DNA of 64,000 nt from Nitrospira sp. Ga0074138. GTDB taxonomy: Bacteria; Nitrospirota; Nitrospiria; Nitrospirales; Nitrospiraceae. How positions within the stretch are numbered: position 1 is the first letter of the stretch; each line of letters starts with the position of its first letter. The notes under the pieces were generated by a model. It did not search any database. It had not been told where the DNA came from and saw only the letters and a list, made by a program, of their open reading frames with translations. The position numbers were made by a program, and so were the translations under genes. The DNA lies in NCBI GenBank assembly GCA_001464735.1, contig LNDU01000042.1, forward strand, positions 1 to 64,000, in the 5' to 3' direction. This document shows positions 6,367-14,748 of this stretch, in pieces.

Positions 6367-7824
6367 ATGAACTCTCCAACCTGGGATGAATATGCCGAGC
6401 TTGCACTGAAACGTATTACAGCGTCAGGCGCGGAGTACGGCGACATCCGCATTCAAGACAGCAGCACGGAACACATCGAAGGTGAGGATCGCCGAATCGC
6501 CTCGATTCGAGACATCAAGGACATCGGTTTCGGCGTGCGTGTGCTCTATCACGGAGCCTGGGGTTTTGCCGCGAGCTCAGTCTTGTCGCTGGAAGAAGTG
6601 CCACGGGTGGCTAATCTGGCCATTGAGATCGCCAGAGGATCTGCATCGGTGGCCCTCGAAAAAGTGAGATTGGTGCCTGAACCAGTTCATCGTGACTGTG
6701 TCGTCACGCCCTATTGCATCGATCCCTTCACCATCCCGCTTGAGAAGAAAACCGACTTATTGCTGAATGTGATGGAGACGCTCCATCGGCAATCCGGCAT
6801 CGCACGAAGCAGCGCAAGTCTGTGGGCGCGCCGAGACAGGAAGTTGTTCATGTCAACGGAAGGGTCGCGTGTGGAATTCGATCTGTTGGCAGGGCAAGGC
6901 GACTGTACCGCGACGGCTCTCCATGAAGGTCGGTTTGCTTCGCGCAGCTTCAATACGCCACATCTCCGGAGAGGCTATGAACTGATTGAGGAAGCCGACC
7001 TCCTGCGCGAGGCCTCCCGCGTTGCCATCCAGGCAGTCGAAAAGGTGAAGGCCCCGGCGGTTGATGCGGGCCAATATGACCTCGTGCTCGATCCTGAACA
7101 TCTATCATTGACGATCCATGAATCTTGCGGCCATCCGAGCGAACTGGACCGTGTGCTCGGGTACGAAGCCAATTACGCAGGGACCAGCTTCTTGACGTCA
7201 GAAAAGCTGGGTAACTTTCGCTATGGCTCGCAGCATGTGAATTTGGTTGCCGATAACACCGAACCGGAAACATTAGCAGCGACTGGTTATGATGATGACG
7301 GGGTTCAGTGTCAGCAATGGGACATTGTCCGGAACGGGGTGTTCGTCGGGTATTGCACGAACCGTGAAGTCGCGTCGAAGATTGGTGAATCTCGTTCACG
7401 TGGCTCCAATTGGGCTGATGGGTGGAGTCACGTTCCGATGGTCCGCATCGCGAATATCGGACTTGAGCCAGGCTCAGCGACTGTCGATCAACTGATTGCC
7501 GATGTGAAGCACGGCATCTACATCGAAGGCCATGGGTCCTATAGCATTGATCAGCGCCGCTACAATTTTCAGTTTGGCGGGGATGCGTTCTGGCTGATTG
7601 AGAACGGCAGGCGCACCCACATGCTGCGGGATGTGATCTACCATGGGATCACGCCGGAATTCTGGAACAGCTGCAATGGAGTGGCCGACCGAACTGCTCG
7701 CCGTCGATACGGCTTCATCACGTGTGGCAAGGGGCAGCCAGGCCAGTCTGGTTGGATGACTCATGCCGCCTCACCGGCGAGGTTTCGCCAGATCCATGTG
7801 ATCCGAGGAGAGGGAAGCGCATGA
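6367..7824 (+). CDS. tldD: TldD family metalloprotease
   Basis: A 485-aa TldD subunit. The zinc motif HExxxH is HESCGH at residues 251-256, with the downstream conserved GYEANYAGTSF segment. TldD and TldE/PmbA form a heterodimeric protease that trims peptides such as microcin and CcdA precursors. The ATG at 6367 (MNSPTWDEY) is preferred over a TTG 15 nt upstream. Its last codons overlap the tldE start (ATGA). No microcin or peptide precursor gene was noticed nearby. Confidence 0.92.
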   Translation: MNSPTWDEYAELALKRITASGAEYGDIRIQDSSTEHIEGEDRRIASIRDIKDIGFGVRVLYHGAWGFAASSVLSLEEVPRVANLAIEIARGSASVALEKVRLVPEPVHRDCVVTPYCIDPFTIPLEKKTDLLLNVMETLHRQSGIARSSASLWARRDRKLFMSTEGSRVEFDLLAGQGDCTATALHEGRFASRSFNTPHLRRGYELIEEADLLREASRVAIQAVEKVKAPAVDAGQYDLVLDPEHLSLTIHESCGHPSELDRVLGYEANYAGTSFLTSEKLGNFRYGSQHVNLVADNTEPETLAATGYDDDGVQCQQWDIVRNGVFVGYCTNREVASKIGESRSRGSNWADGWSHVPMVRIANIGLEPGSATVDQLIADVKHGIYIEGHGSYSIDQRRYNFQFGGDAFWLIENGRRTHMLRDVIYHGITPEFWNSCNGVADRTARRRYGFITCGKGQPGQSGWMTHAASPARFRQIHVIRGEGSA

Positions 7825-9161
7825 CCGTACTGAGCGGCACCTGGCCGAAGCTGACCAGCAGCGAGGAGTTTCGCTTTCTGAGCGATCTGGTCTTGACCCG
7901 CTCATCCGCTGATCAGACGATCGTCCGTCTTCGCGATCACCACGCCGGCACGACGAGATTCGCCAACAATCAAGTCATCCAGAATGTCGACGCGAGACGG
8001 GGCTCATTGGCCGTGACGGTTGCCTTTGGGGGACAGCAGGGGACCGCGAGCACGACGGATTTTACCGCCGGCGCGATTCAGGACGCATTGGCGCGTGCTG
8101 AGCGGATTGCTCGGGTCTCACCAGTTGATCCGGAATACCTTCCACCTCCCGATCCGTGCCTGTTCCCTGTGCGAGCGACGGCGAAACCAGAAACTCTGGC
8201 GGCAGGACCGGTCAAACGTCTGGAGTATGTGAATGAAGCCATCGGACATTGCCGGATGGAGAACCTCATGGCGGCCGGCGTCGTGGCATCATCCGGGACC
8301 GCGGTCGGGATTGCGGCGAGCAATGGGCTATTCGGCTATGAGGTACGAGGAGACGCGAGGTTTAGTCTTACGGTCCAAATTGGTGACGCGACTGGCTGGA
8401 GTGCGGCGGCACATCGGTCGATCGATCATTTGAGAGTTCAAGAGCGGACCTTGGCGGCCATTGCCAAAGCCAAGCGAGGCCGGGATGTGTGTGAGATGCC
8501 GGCGGGGCAGTATCCCGTAATTCTTGAGCCGGCAGCCGTGGCCGGACTGTGGGCGTGGGTGCTCTGGTCTTTGGACGCCAAGTCTTACACAAAGGGAACG
8601 AGCCCTTTCGCCGGCAAGCTGGGCCAGGCCATCGTGGACGAACGGCTGACGCTCAAGAATCACCCCGATCATGCCGACCTGTTTGGAGAAGGATTTACCC
8701 ATGACGGTCTGCCGAGTACAGCCTCCCTGTGGATCGACCATGGAATCCTCAAACAGCTGGCCTATGACCGGTTTACGGCGAAGGCTGATGGCATAAACCC
8801 CATTCCGACACTGGAGGCTCCGGCCTTGTCGATTGTGGGGGCTCCTGCACAGTCGATTCAGGATCTCATGAAGAACACGGACCGTGCGATTCTGGTGACG
8901 AATTTTTGGTATATCCGTCCTGTGAATCCTCAGGACCTCACCCTGACCGGAATGACCCGAGATGGAACGTTTCTGATCGAGAAGGGGGAGATCGTCTCAG
9001 CTGTGAAAAATTTCCGATTTCATGAAAGCCCGATCCAGGCCTTTCGACAGATCACGGCTTGGACTGTGCCGATGGAGGCGGTGAACTCAGAGACCGGAAA
9101 GATGTTGGTTCCGGCTCTGGCCCTCCCGCATTTTCGTTTCTCAAGCGTCACACGGTTCTAG
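7821..9161 (+). CDS. pmbA: TldE/PmbA family protein
   Basis: A 446-aa partner of TldD from the same superfamily. It lacks HExxxH, as expected of the non-catalytic subunit. Recognisable segments include 'RDHHAGTTRFANNQV' near the N-terminus and VEAPALSI/NFWYIRPVNPQDLTLTGMTRDG toward the C-terminus (in two parts). GAGGAGAGGG precedes the ATG at 7821, which overlaps the tldD stop by 4 nt; earlier in-frame starts lie inside tldD. The pair is a typical coupled tldD-tldE operon. Confidence 0.9.
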   Translation: MTVLSGTWPKLTSSEEFRFLSDLVLTRSSADQTIVRLRDHHAGTTRFANNQVIQNVDARRGSLAVTVAFGGQQGTASTTDFTAGAIQDALARAERIARVSPVDPEYLPPPDPCLFPVRATAKPETLAAGPVKRLEYVNEAIGHCRMENLMAAGVVASSGTAVGIAASNGLFGYEVRGDARFSLTVQIGDATGWSAAAHRSIDHLRVQERTLAAIAKAKRGRDVCEMPAGQYPVILEPAAVAGLWAWVLWSLDAKSYTKGTSPFAGKLGQAIVDERLTLKNHPDHADLFGEGFTHDGLPSTASLWIDHGILKQLAYDRFTAKADGINPIPTLEAPALSIVGAPAQSIQDLMKNTDRAILVTNFWYIRPVNPQDLTLTGMTRDGTFLIEKGEIVSAVKNFRFHESPIQAFRQITAWTVPMEAVNSETGKMLVPALALPHFRFSSVTRF

Positions 9162-9211
9162 CTGTGTCATGAGGACTCCAAACATATTTAATCGACCGCA
9201 GAATAAAAGGG

Positions 9212-9240
9212 TTGACTCTTCTCTGTGCGAGGAGTAGGTA
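9212..9240 (+). promoter_or_regulatory. Possible sigma-70 promoter
   Basis: TTGACT (9212-9217) and TAGGTA (9235-9240) are spaced 17 bp. The next gene starts at 9287, giving a leader of about 40 nt. The -35 is strong and the -10 mediocre. Confidence 0.4.
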
Positions 9241-9286
9241 CAACAAAGGTATACCAATAGGTCCGATTGAAGGGGGGATCTGCCAG

Positions 9287-9961
9287 ATGGCCCCGCGATT
9301 CAACAAAGAACCCATCAACCTCATTCACCGAATCCCATCACAGAAGCAGATTGATGAAGCTCGGCCGGTTGCTACGCCCTACGGTCAGATCCTGCTCAAT
9401 GCTGGCACCCTGTGCTGGCGCAAGATGGTTGACCTCTTTGCCTATGTCACGCGCTATGAGGACGAGATCCAACCGCGCCTTCGTAAACCCCTTGCGCTCC
9501 CCGACCGAACGACGGAGCGTACCACGATCCAGGGGGAGGGTCCCGTCTGGTCGACGAATGGAGTGGAGGAGCCAATCCAGGAAGCAGAGAACCCGGTAGC
9601 CGCGAAGGTCACAATCCTACAACAGCCGTCTCCGGTGCCGGCTCAGGTTCAGTCGGAAGAAGTCGCCGAAATCCGAGCCTGCATGATTGGGCAGCAAGAT
9701 GAGATTGCCAGGCTGACGTCGCACATTCAAGAGCTGACTTCCTTGGTTGCCTCTCAGCAAGAGGTCCTCGTTCATCTTGGAAAAGAGCTAGAAGCCGGTA
9801 CATTTTCACCGGTATCCACCACCAGCACGGCGGCTGCCTCTCTCAAGCGAAACCGTATCGGTCGGAAGAAACCGACGGTCAGCGAAACGCCCACTCCTCC
9901 TCAGGAACATGAGCGCCCGTTTCATCCTCAGGACAGTGACGGTCAGTCGCTCCATCTGTAA
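9287..9961 (+). CDS. Unrecognised protein with coiled coil
   Basis: A 224-aa protein if started at ATG 9287 (MAPRFNKEP), which has a G-rich ribosome site about 10 nt upstream. Residues 1-70 are a small folded region (IHRIPSQKQIDEARPVATP). A Pro-rich linker follows, and then an amphipathic heptad pattern at about residues 130-175 (EEVAEIRACMIGQQDEIARL and the following helix) predicts a coiled coil. The C-terminus is polar and disordered with basic residues. No signal peptide or family is recognised. It is isolated between tldE and a TPR gene. Confidence 0.6.
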   Translation: MAPRFNKEPINLIHRIPSQKQIDEARPVATPYGQILLNAGTLCWRKMVDLFAYVTRYEDEIQPRLRKPLALPDRTTERTTIQGEGPVWSTNGVEEPIQEAENPVAAKVTILQQPSPVPAQVQSEEVAEIRACMIGQQDEIARLTSHIQELTSLVASQQEVLVHLGKELEAGTFSPVSTTSTAAASLKRNRIGRKKPTVSETPTPPQEHERPFHPQDSDGQSLHL

Positions 9962-10111
9962 GCTCGGTCCGGTAAGTCGTTGGCGCTGAATACTTCTCCA
10001 TCGCTTCACCGCTAGAAAAGGGTGAATTCTACTGACCAGACAACGATCCCGTCATGAAGGTACATCTGCTCCTCTAGCCAGATAGGGGTCACGTCTGCTA
10101 AACATCCAGCA

Positions 10112-11749
10112 ATGACCATCGTTCGTGTCCTCCTGTGGGCTGTGCTGTGGCTCAGCCTGTTGACGATTGATCTCAATGCGGCTCCTGAACGTTCTACCGC
10201 CCGGGTGCCCCTCTTCGAGAATCTCGGTACCCTCCATCACCCCATCACGACGAGTTCACACGAGGCTCAACAATACTTTGATCAAGGTTTGCGGTTCGTG
10301 TACGCCTTCAACCATGAAGAGGCGATCCTGGCCTTCGAAGAAGCCGCTCGACTGGACCCCTCTGCCGCCATGGCCTATTGGGGGGTGGCGCTCGCATCGG
10401 GTCCGAACATCAATGCCGCCATGGATAAGGCTGCCGAACGACGGGCGTGGGATGCCGTACAAAAAGCTCGCGCACATCGTGCCGGCACGAGCGCAGCCGA
10501 ACAGGCGTATATCGATGCGATCGGTAAGCGATACGAGCTCAGAGCGCATGCACGATCGGCTCTGGATAAAGCGTATGCGGACGCGATGCGTGTAGTCTGG
10601 CGGCAGTATCCGAACGATCCGGATGCCGGTGTCTTGTTCGCCGAGGCCTTGATGGACCTGCGGCCGTGGGATTTATGGACGGCAGACGGGCGGCCCCAAC
10701 CAGGCACTCAAGAAATCGTGTCGGCGTTAGAATCGATTCTGGCGCGTTTCCCGGATCATCCAGGAGCGTGCCACTACTATATCCACGCGGTCGAAGCCTC
10801 TCCGAACCCGGAGCGAGCCGTCGCTTGTGCGGAGCGATTACCCGGGCTGATGCCGGGTGCCGCTCACGTGGTCCACATGCCGGCCCACATCTACATGCGA
10901 CTCGGTCGATATCACGAGGCGGCTGAACAGAATACACATGCGGCGGAGGTCGATCGCAAGTATCTGGCCAGGAGAAAGTTACACGGCGACTATGCCGACG
11001 GCTACTACACCCACAATCTGCATTTTCTCTGGTCTTCCTTAGCGATGGAGGGACGAAGAACCGAGGCATTGAAGGTGGCTCGTCAACTGACGGGCACGAT
11101 CTCCGAAGAGGAAGTGCGGAAGGATGCCTGGAAGGAATTGTACCTTCCAGCTCCCTTGTGGTCCATGATCAGGTTTGGACAATGGGATGACCTGCTGCGT
11201 GAACCGCCTCCTCCAAAGACGCTGCATTTGCAACAGGGGATGTGGCGACTGGGGAGGGGACTAGCGCTCGCGGCGTCCGGTCGTATGCCTGGGGCCGAGG
11301 GCGAGCAGGTGGTGTTGGCCAGCCTGGCGAAACGGTTCGGGCGCGATCGAACGCGGGAAGAGAAAACGGAACGGACTCTCCTTAAGATCGCGGAACGACT
11401 GCTGGCCGGTGAGCTTGCGATGTACCGCCGCCAATACGATGAGGCCATCAAATCCCTTACTGATGCTGTCAAGCTGGAGGAGGAGCTGCCCTACACTGAG
11501 CCGCCGTTCTGGCCGATTCCCATTCGCCACTATCTCGGCGCCGTCTTGTTGAAGGCCGGTCAGCCGGGTAAGGCGGAAGCGGTCTACCGAGCGGATCTGG
11601 CCAAGAATCCGCGGAACGGCTGGGCCCAGTTTGGACTCATGCAAAGCCTCCGTGCACAACGGAAGGGCCGTGAAGCCGATGCCGCAGAAGAAGACTGGAA
11701 ACAGGCCTGGGAGCATGCGGATGTGACCCTCACGGCCTCTCGGTTTTGA
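10112..11749 (+). CDS. Exported TPR-repeat protein
   Basis: A 545-aa protein with an N-terminal signal sequence (hydrophobic residues 5-20, cleavage near LNAAPE). TPR-type helices recur: YFDQGLRFVYAFNHEEAILA at about residue 55, YWGVALASGPN, and further repeats near residues 270 and 430-510 (RRQYDEAIKSLTDAVKLEEE, YLGAVLLKAGQPGKAEAVY). Conserved HYYIHAVEAS and HMPAHIYMRLGRYHEA motifs mark a widespread family usually just annotated as tetratricopeptide protein. It is probably periplasmic. The molecular role is unknown. Confidence 0.8.
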   Translation: MTIVRVLLWAVLWLSLLTIDLNAAPERSTARVPLFENLGTLHHPITTSSHEAQQYFDQGLRFVYAFNHEEAILAFEEAARLDPSAAMAYWGVALASGPNINAAMDKAAERRAWDAVQKARAHRAGTSAAEQAYIDAIGKRYELRAHARSALDKAYADAMRVVWRQYPNDPDAGVLFAEALMDLRPWDLWTADGRPQPGTQEIVSALESILARFPDHPGACHYYIHAVEASPNPERAVACAERLPGLMPGAAHVVHMPAHIYMRLGRYHEAAEQNTHAAEVDRKYLARRKLHGDYADGYYTHNLHFLWSSLAMEGRRTEALKVARQLTGTISEEEVRKDAWKELYLPAPLWSMIRFGQWDDLLREPPPPKTLHLQQGMWRLGRGLALAASGRMPGAEGEQVVLASLAKRFGRDRTREEKTERTLLKIAERLLAGELAMYRRQYDEAIKSLTDAVKLEEELPYTEPPFWPIPIRHYLGAVLLKAGQPGKAEAVYRADLAKNPRNGWAQFGLMQSLRAQRKGREADAAEEDWKQAWEHADVTLTASRF

Positions 11750-11778
11750 AGAAGAAGAAGCGGGCTGCAGGAGGATTG

Positions 11779-12321
11779 ATGCGATTTGTGGTGGGAGTAA
11801 TGGGACCGGCCAAAGCGACGAAGAAGGACCTCGACAATGCCCGAGTTCTTGGAGAATTCATTGCCCGGCGTGGGTGGGTTGTCTTGACTGGTGGTCGAAA
11901 CGTGGGTGTCATGGATGCGGCGTGCGAAGGAGCCAAGCGGGTGGGGGGCAGCTTGACCATCGGGGTCTTGCCGACGGCCAAGGACAAGGTGTCCCGCCAT
12001 GTGGACGTGCCGATCATCACGGAAATGGGGAGTGGCCGGAACAACATCAATGTGCTGACCAGCCATGTCGTGGTGGCCTGCGGATTGAGTGGTTCGGGCA
12101 CAGTGTCGGAAGTTGCGTTGGCCGTGAAGGCTGGAAAGCCGGTCATTCTCGTTGAAGCGTCTCCTGCCGATGTCACCTTTTTTCGAAAACTCGATACACG
12201 CTTGGTCCAAGCCGCTGCCTCGCCGGAGGAGGCTATTGAACTGATCATGAAACTCATGGATGGGCGCCAGCGACGAGTGCGTCGTACAGAACGGGATCTC
12301 GACAGGTATATTCCAGTTTGA
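11779..12321 (+). CDS. LOG-like/TIGR00725 Rossmann-fold protein
   Basis: A 180-aa SLOG-superfamily protein. Motifs are VVLTGGRNVGVMDAACEGA near residue 30, MGSGRNNIN near residue 75, and GLSGSGTVSEVALAVKAGKP near residue 95. These match the nucleotide-binding fold of lysine-decarboxylase-like proteins, but TIGR00725 members have no established reaction. The ATG at 11779 has AGGAGG 5 nt upstream, which is much better than the TTG at 11746 that overlaps the previous gene. It probably shares a transcript with the TPR gene. Confidence 0.82.
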   Translation: MRFVVGVMGPAKATKKDLDNARVLGEFIARRGWVVLTGGRNVGVMDAACEGAKRVGGSLTIGVLPTAKDKVSRHVDVPIITEMGSGRNNINVLTSHVVVACGLSGSGTVSEVALAVKAGKPVILVEASPADVTFFRKLDTRLVQAAASPEEAIELIMKLMDGRQRRVRRTERDLDRYIPV

Positions 12322-12452
12322 CGCGTGAAGGCCTCATATGCCGGCTCCTGCCCGACCGCTTCCACGCGAGTTCCACCCGCCTCTCCGCACGCGTCGTAGT
12401 AAGATGTAAGAATAAGACTACGACGACGACTCTAAAGAAGGAGGAGACGATC

Positions 12453-13073
12453 ATGACAATCCTGCGGCGTCTGACATCTATCGCCATTAGTCTCGTGATC
12501 TGTGCGACCCTCACAGGCTGGCCCTCACACGGAGTGCAGAGCGCACCGACCACCGCCAAGGCGTATTTTGCAGGCGGCTGTTTCTGGTGCATGGAAGAGG
12601 CCTTCGAAAAGGTGGATGGAGTCCTCGCCGCGGTCTCGGGCTACATGGGCGGCACTGTGGCCAACCCCACCTATGAAGAGGTCTCGGCTGGGCGGACGGG
12701 TCACGCAGAAGCGGTTGAAGTCACCTACGATCCAACGAAGGTCACGTACCAGAAACTCTTGGATGCCTTTTGGCGCAACGTCGATCCGGTCACGCCGAAC
12801 GCGCAATTCTGCGACCACGGGACTCAGTACCGCGCGGCCATCTTCTATTCAACCGACGAAGAAAAGCGGCTCTCGGACGAGTCAAAACGCGCGATCGAAG
12901 AGTCGAAGCGCTTTCCCCAGCCCATCGTGACTCAGCTGGTCCAAGCCTCAACCTTCTACCAGGCTGAAGAGTACCATCAGGATTACTACAAGAAAAACCC
13001 GCTCCGGTATAAGTATTACAAGTACGGCTGTGGCCGAGCCCAGCGGTTGGAAACGCTGTGGGGGAAGTCGTAG
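12453..13073 (+). CDS. msrA: Peptide methionine-S-sulfoxide reductase MsrA, exported
   Basis: A 206-aa MsrA with a signal peptide (hydrophobic residues 8-22, cleavage near VQSAP). The catalytic motif GCFWC is at residues 42-46 with Cys43 as nucleophile. SGYMGG, TGHAEAVEVTYDP and CDHGTQYRAAIFY are family motifs, and a C-terminal YGCG Cys can act as resolving thiol. AAGGAGGAG precedes the ATG at 12453. Export implies repair of oxidised methionines in envelope proteins. The start at 12453 is well supported over longer frames. Confidence 0.93.
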   Translation: MTILRRLTSIAISLVICATLTGWPSHGVQSAPTTAKAYFAGGCFWCMEEAFEKVDGVLAAVSGYMGGTVANPTYEEVSAGRTGHAEAVEVTYDPTKVTYQKLLDAFWRNVDPVTPNAQFCDHGTQYRAAIFYSTDEEKRLSDESKRAIEESKRFPQPIVTQLVQASTFYQAEEYHQDYYKKNPLRYKYYKYGCGRAQRLETLWGKS

Positions 13074-13105
13074 AGGTAGAATGCTTGCGTGCCGAGCATC
13101 TAATG

Positions 13106-13462
13106 CTACACCCGGGCTTTCATGATCAGGCCTCTTAATCGTTCTCGCTGAGCCAGGCGGATACTGGTGAATTCCAGGCCGAACTGTTTCCCGTCGATCC
13201 AGCGCACGATGGCCTGATCGACGCGGAGCGGCCACTTAAAATCAGGAAGAAACAAAGACAGTTTCAATATCATCCCAACTGTCATGTCGATCGATGATTC
13301 GGCGCTGCACCCGTTTGTTGATACGTCCAAAATGTCCGCTTCACCCTCAAAGTCATCATCGCCAAAGAAAAACAGGCGGCAGGAGAGGGCAAGTCTTCTG
13401 CCACGTCGGTCCTGTTGGTTCGCATCTGCCTGACCGAGCTCTCCAGAGGTCTTTGCTGTCAC
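13106..13462 (-). CDS. PilZ-domain protein
   Basis: About 118 aa from a GTG at 13462, which has GGAAAGG about 8 nt upstream. The c-di-GMP-binding signature is present: RRGRRLALSCRLFFF provides the RxxxR motif, and ILDVSTNGCSA the (D/N)xSxxG motif. A TTG at 13492 would extend the frame but lies inside the terminal repeat of the adjacent insertion sequence, so it is not native. The IS30-family element starts 19 nt upstream of the GTG in the same orientation and separates the gene from its original promoter. The gene may now depend on transcription out of the element. Confidence 0.85.
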   Translation of the reverse strand: MTAKTSGELGQADANQQDRRGRRLALSCRLFFFGDDDFEGEADILDVSTNGCSAESSIDMTVGMILKLSLFLPDFKWPLRVDQAIVRWIDGKQFGLEFTSIRLAQRERLRGLIMKARV

Positions 13463-13509
13463 GGCGGTGGTCCTTTCCAACCGCAGATTCAACTTCCCAG
13501 TGCATAACT

Positions 13510-14478
13510 TCAGCGCCGTTGAGCCAGCGCGTGAAAGACCTCGTTGGGCGTTTGAAAGCCGAGTGATTTACGGGGGCGCCGATTGAGCAGGCGCTCCACC
13601 TTTGCCACGGTCGCTGGATGGATTGTAGAGAAGTCCGTGCCTTTGGGGAAGAAGTCTCGGATCAGACCATTCGTATTCTCATTCACCCCGCGTTCCCACG
13701 CATGATAGGGCGTGGCAAAGAAGACGTGGGCGTGCAGGCACTGTGCGGTGTTCCGGTGTCCGGCAAACTCTTTACCGTTGTCGTAGGTAATGGTGTGGAC
13801 ATGCTGGCGTAACGGTTTCAGGCGATGCACGGTAGCGCAGTGCGTGGCCTGAGCCGTAGGCCGAGACAGTTTCGAGATGATCGTGAACAGGCTTTTGCGC
13901 TCAACATGCGTCAGTAACCTGCCTTGATGGCGGGTGCCTACAAGGGTGTCGCCTTCCCAATCGCCCAGCCGTGACTTGGCCGCCACGATCGCAGGCCGCT
14001 CAGCGATGTCGATCCGATGAGGGATCACGCCGCGTCCGGCGTGCTGCGCCCCACGCCGGTTGTACCGCTTGCCCCGTCGACGCAAGAAGCGCCAGAGATC
14101 ACCGCCCATCCGCTTGTTCGCCCAGATCATCTGATAGATCCATTCAGGGCTGAGCGAGAGGCCACGTTCGTTCCGCAACCAAAAACTGAGCTGCTCTGGA
14201 CTCCACCGTTCCGCCCGGAGCTTCCGGGTAAGAGCGCGACGGACACGGCTGGTCAGTTTGCGTGGCTGGTGCCGGACCTGCTGCTGTCGAGCCTGGGCCG
14301 AGCGCTGCGCTTGCTGAAACCGGTAGCCCCGCCGTCCTGCGTTCCGAGCCAGTTCCCGACTGACCGTCCCTTGGCTGAACCCCAGAGCCTGGCTGATCTC
14401 GGCCTGGGTCTTGCCCGCCTTTCGCAAGGCATAGAGCTGACATTGATCTTCGTACATGATCCGACGATACGTCCTCAT
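13510..14478 (-). CDS. IS30-family transposase
   Basis: A 322-aa transposase. The N-terminal helix-turn-helix reads KTQAEISQALGFSQGTVSRE (about residues 23-42). The DDE catalytic residues are visible as GDWEGDTLVG (first Asp, near residue 175), TITYDNGKEFAGH (second Asp, near 235) and ERGVNENTNGLIRDFFPKGT (Glu, near 270). The C-terminal NRRPRKSLGFQTPNE is typical of the family. The length is normal and the frame is intact. The ribosome site lies in one arm of a hairpin just upstream. Confidence 0.95.
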   Translation of the reverse strand: MRTYRRIMYEDQCQLYALRKAGKTQAEISQALGFSQGTVSRELARNAGRRGYRFQQAQRSAQARQQQVRHQPRKLTSRVRRALTRKLRAERWSPEQLSFWLRNERGLSLSPEWIYQMIWANKRMGGDLWRFLRRRGKRYNRRGAQHAGRGVIPHRIDIAERPAIVAAKSRLGDWEGDTLVGTRHQGRLLTHVERKSLFTIISKLSRPTAQATHCATVHRLKPLRQHVHTITYDNGKEFAGHRNTAQCLHAHVFFATPYHAWERGVNENTNGLIRDFFPKGTDFSTIHPATVAKVERLLNRRPRKSLGFQTPNEVFHALAQRR

Positions 14479-14482
14479 TCAT

Positions 14483-14506
14483 AACCTCTTGGTGTGCCAA
14501 GAGGTT
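14483..14506 (-). promoter_or_regulatory. Hairpin covering the transposase ribosome site
   Basis: AACCTCTTGG and CCAAGAGGTT form a perfect 10-bp stem with a 4-nt loop, ending 4 nt before the transposase start codon. The AAGAGG ribosome site lies in the stem arm next to the gene. A transcript entering from outside would fold this and block translation, a device known from other insertion sequences. Confidence 0.6.
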
Positions 14507-14748
14507 ACTCCATCACGCCGTCGATGAAATTATGCACTGGCTACTTGAATCCGCGAACTGAAGATCGGGGGGCCAGCAGTCTTTAGTGTACGCATAGAAA
14601 CTGCCTGAGCAAGCAGAATCCATATTGTACCTAGGGTGACACCTATAACCTCTCCTATCGCACTCTAGGTTGTGGCTCTATCTTGACGCCGACCTCATCC
14701 TCTGCCACAAAGGACACCGATCGTGAAGGCTTAAGAAGGAGAAGGGTC

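Larger units (their letters stand above)
13482..14555 (-). mobile_element. Complete IS30-family insertion sequence, 1074 bp
   Basis: Imperfect inverted ends of about 37 bp match at 30 positions: the left starts CGCAGATTCAACTTCCCAGT at 13482, and the right, read inward from 14555, starts CGCGGATTCAAGTAGCCAGT. The direct repeat AAC flanks both sides (13479-13481 and 14556-14558), the 3-bp target duplication expected for this family. One intact transposase gene fills the element. Perfect ends and an intact gene suggest a fairly recent insertion. It lies directly upstream of the PilZ gene. Confidence 0.9.

Noticed and set aside
13463..13492. TTG start for the PilZ gene
   Set aside because: The codon lies in the inverted repeat of the insertion sequence; the GTG at 13462 has a proper ribosome site.
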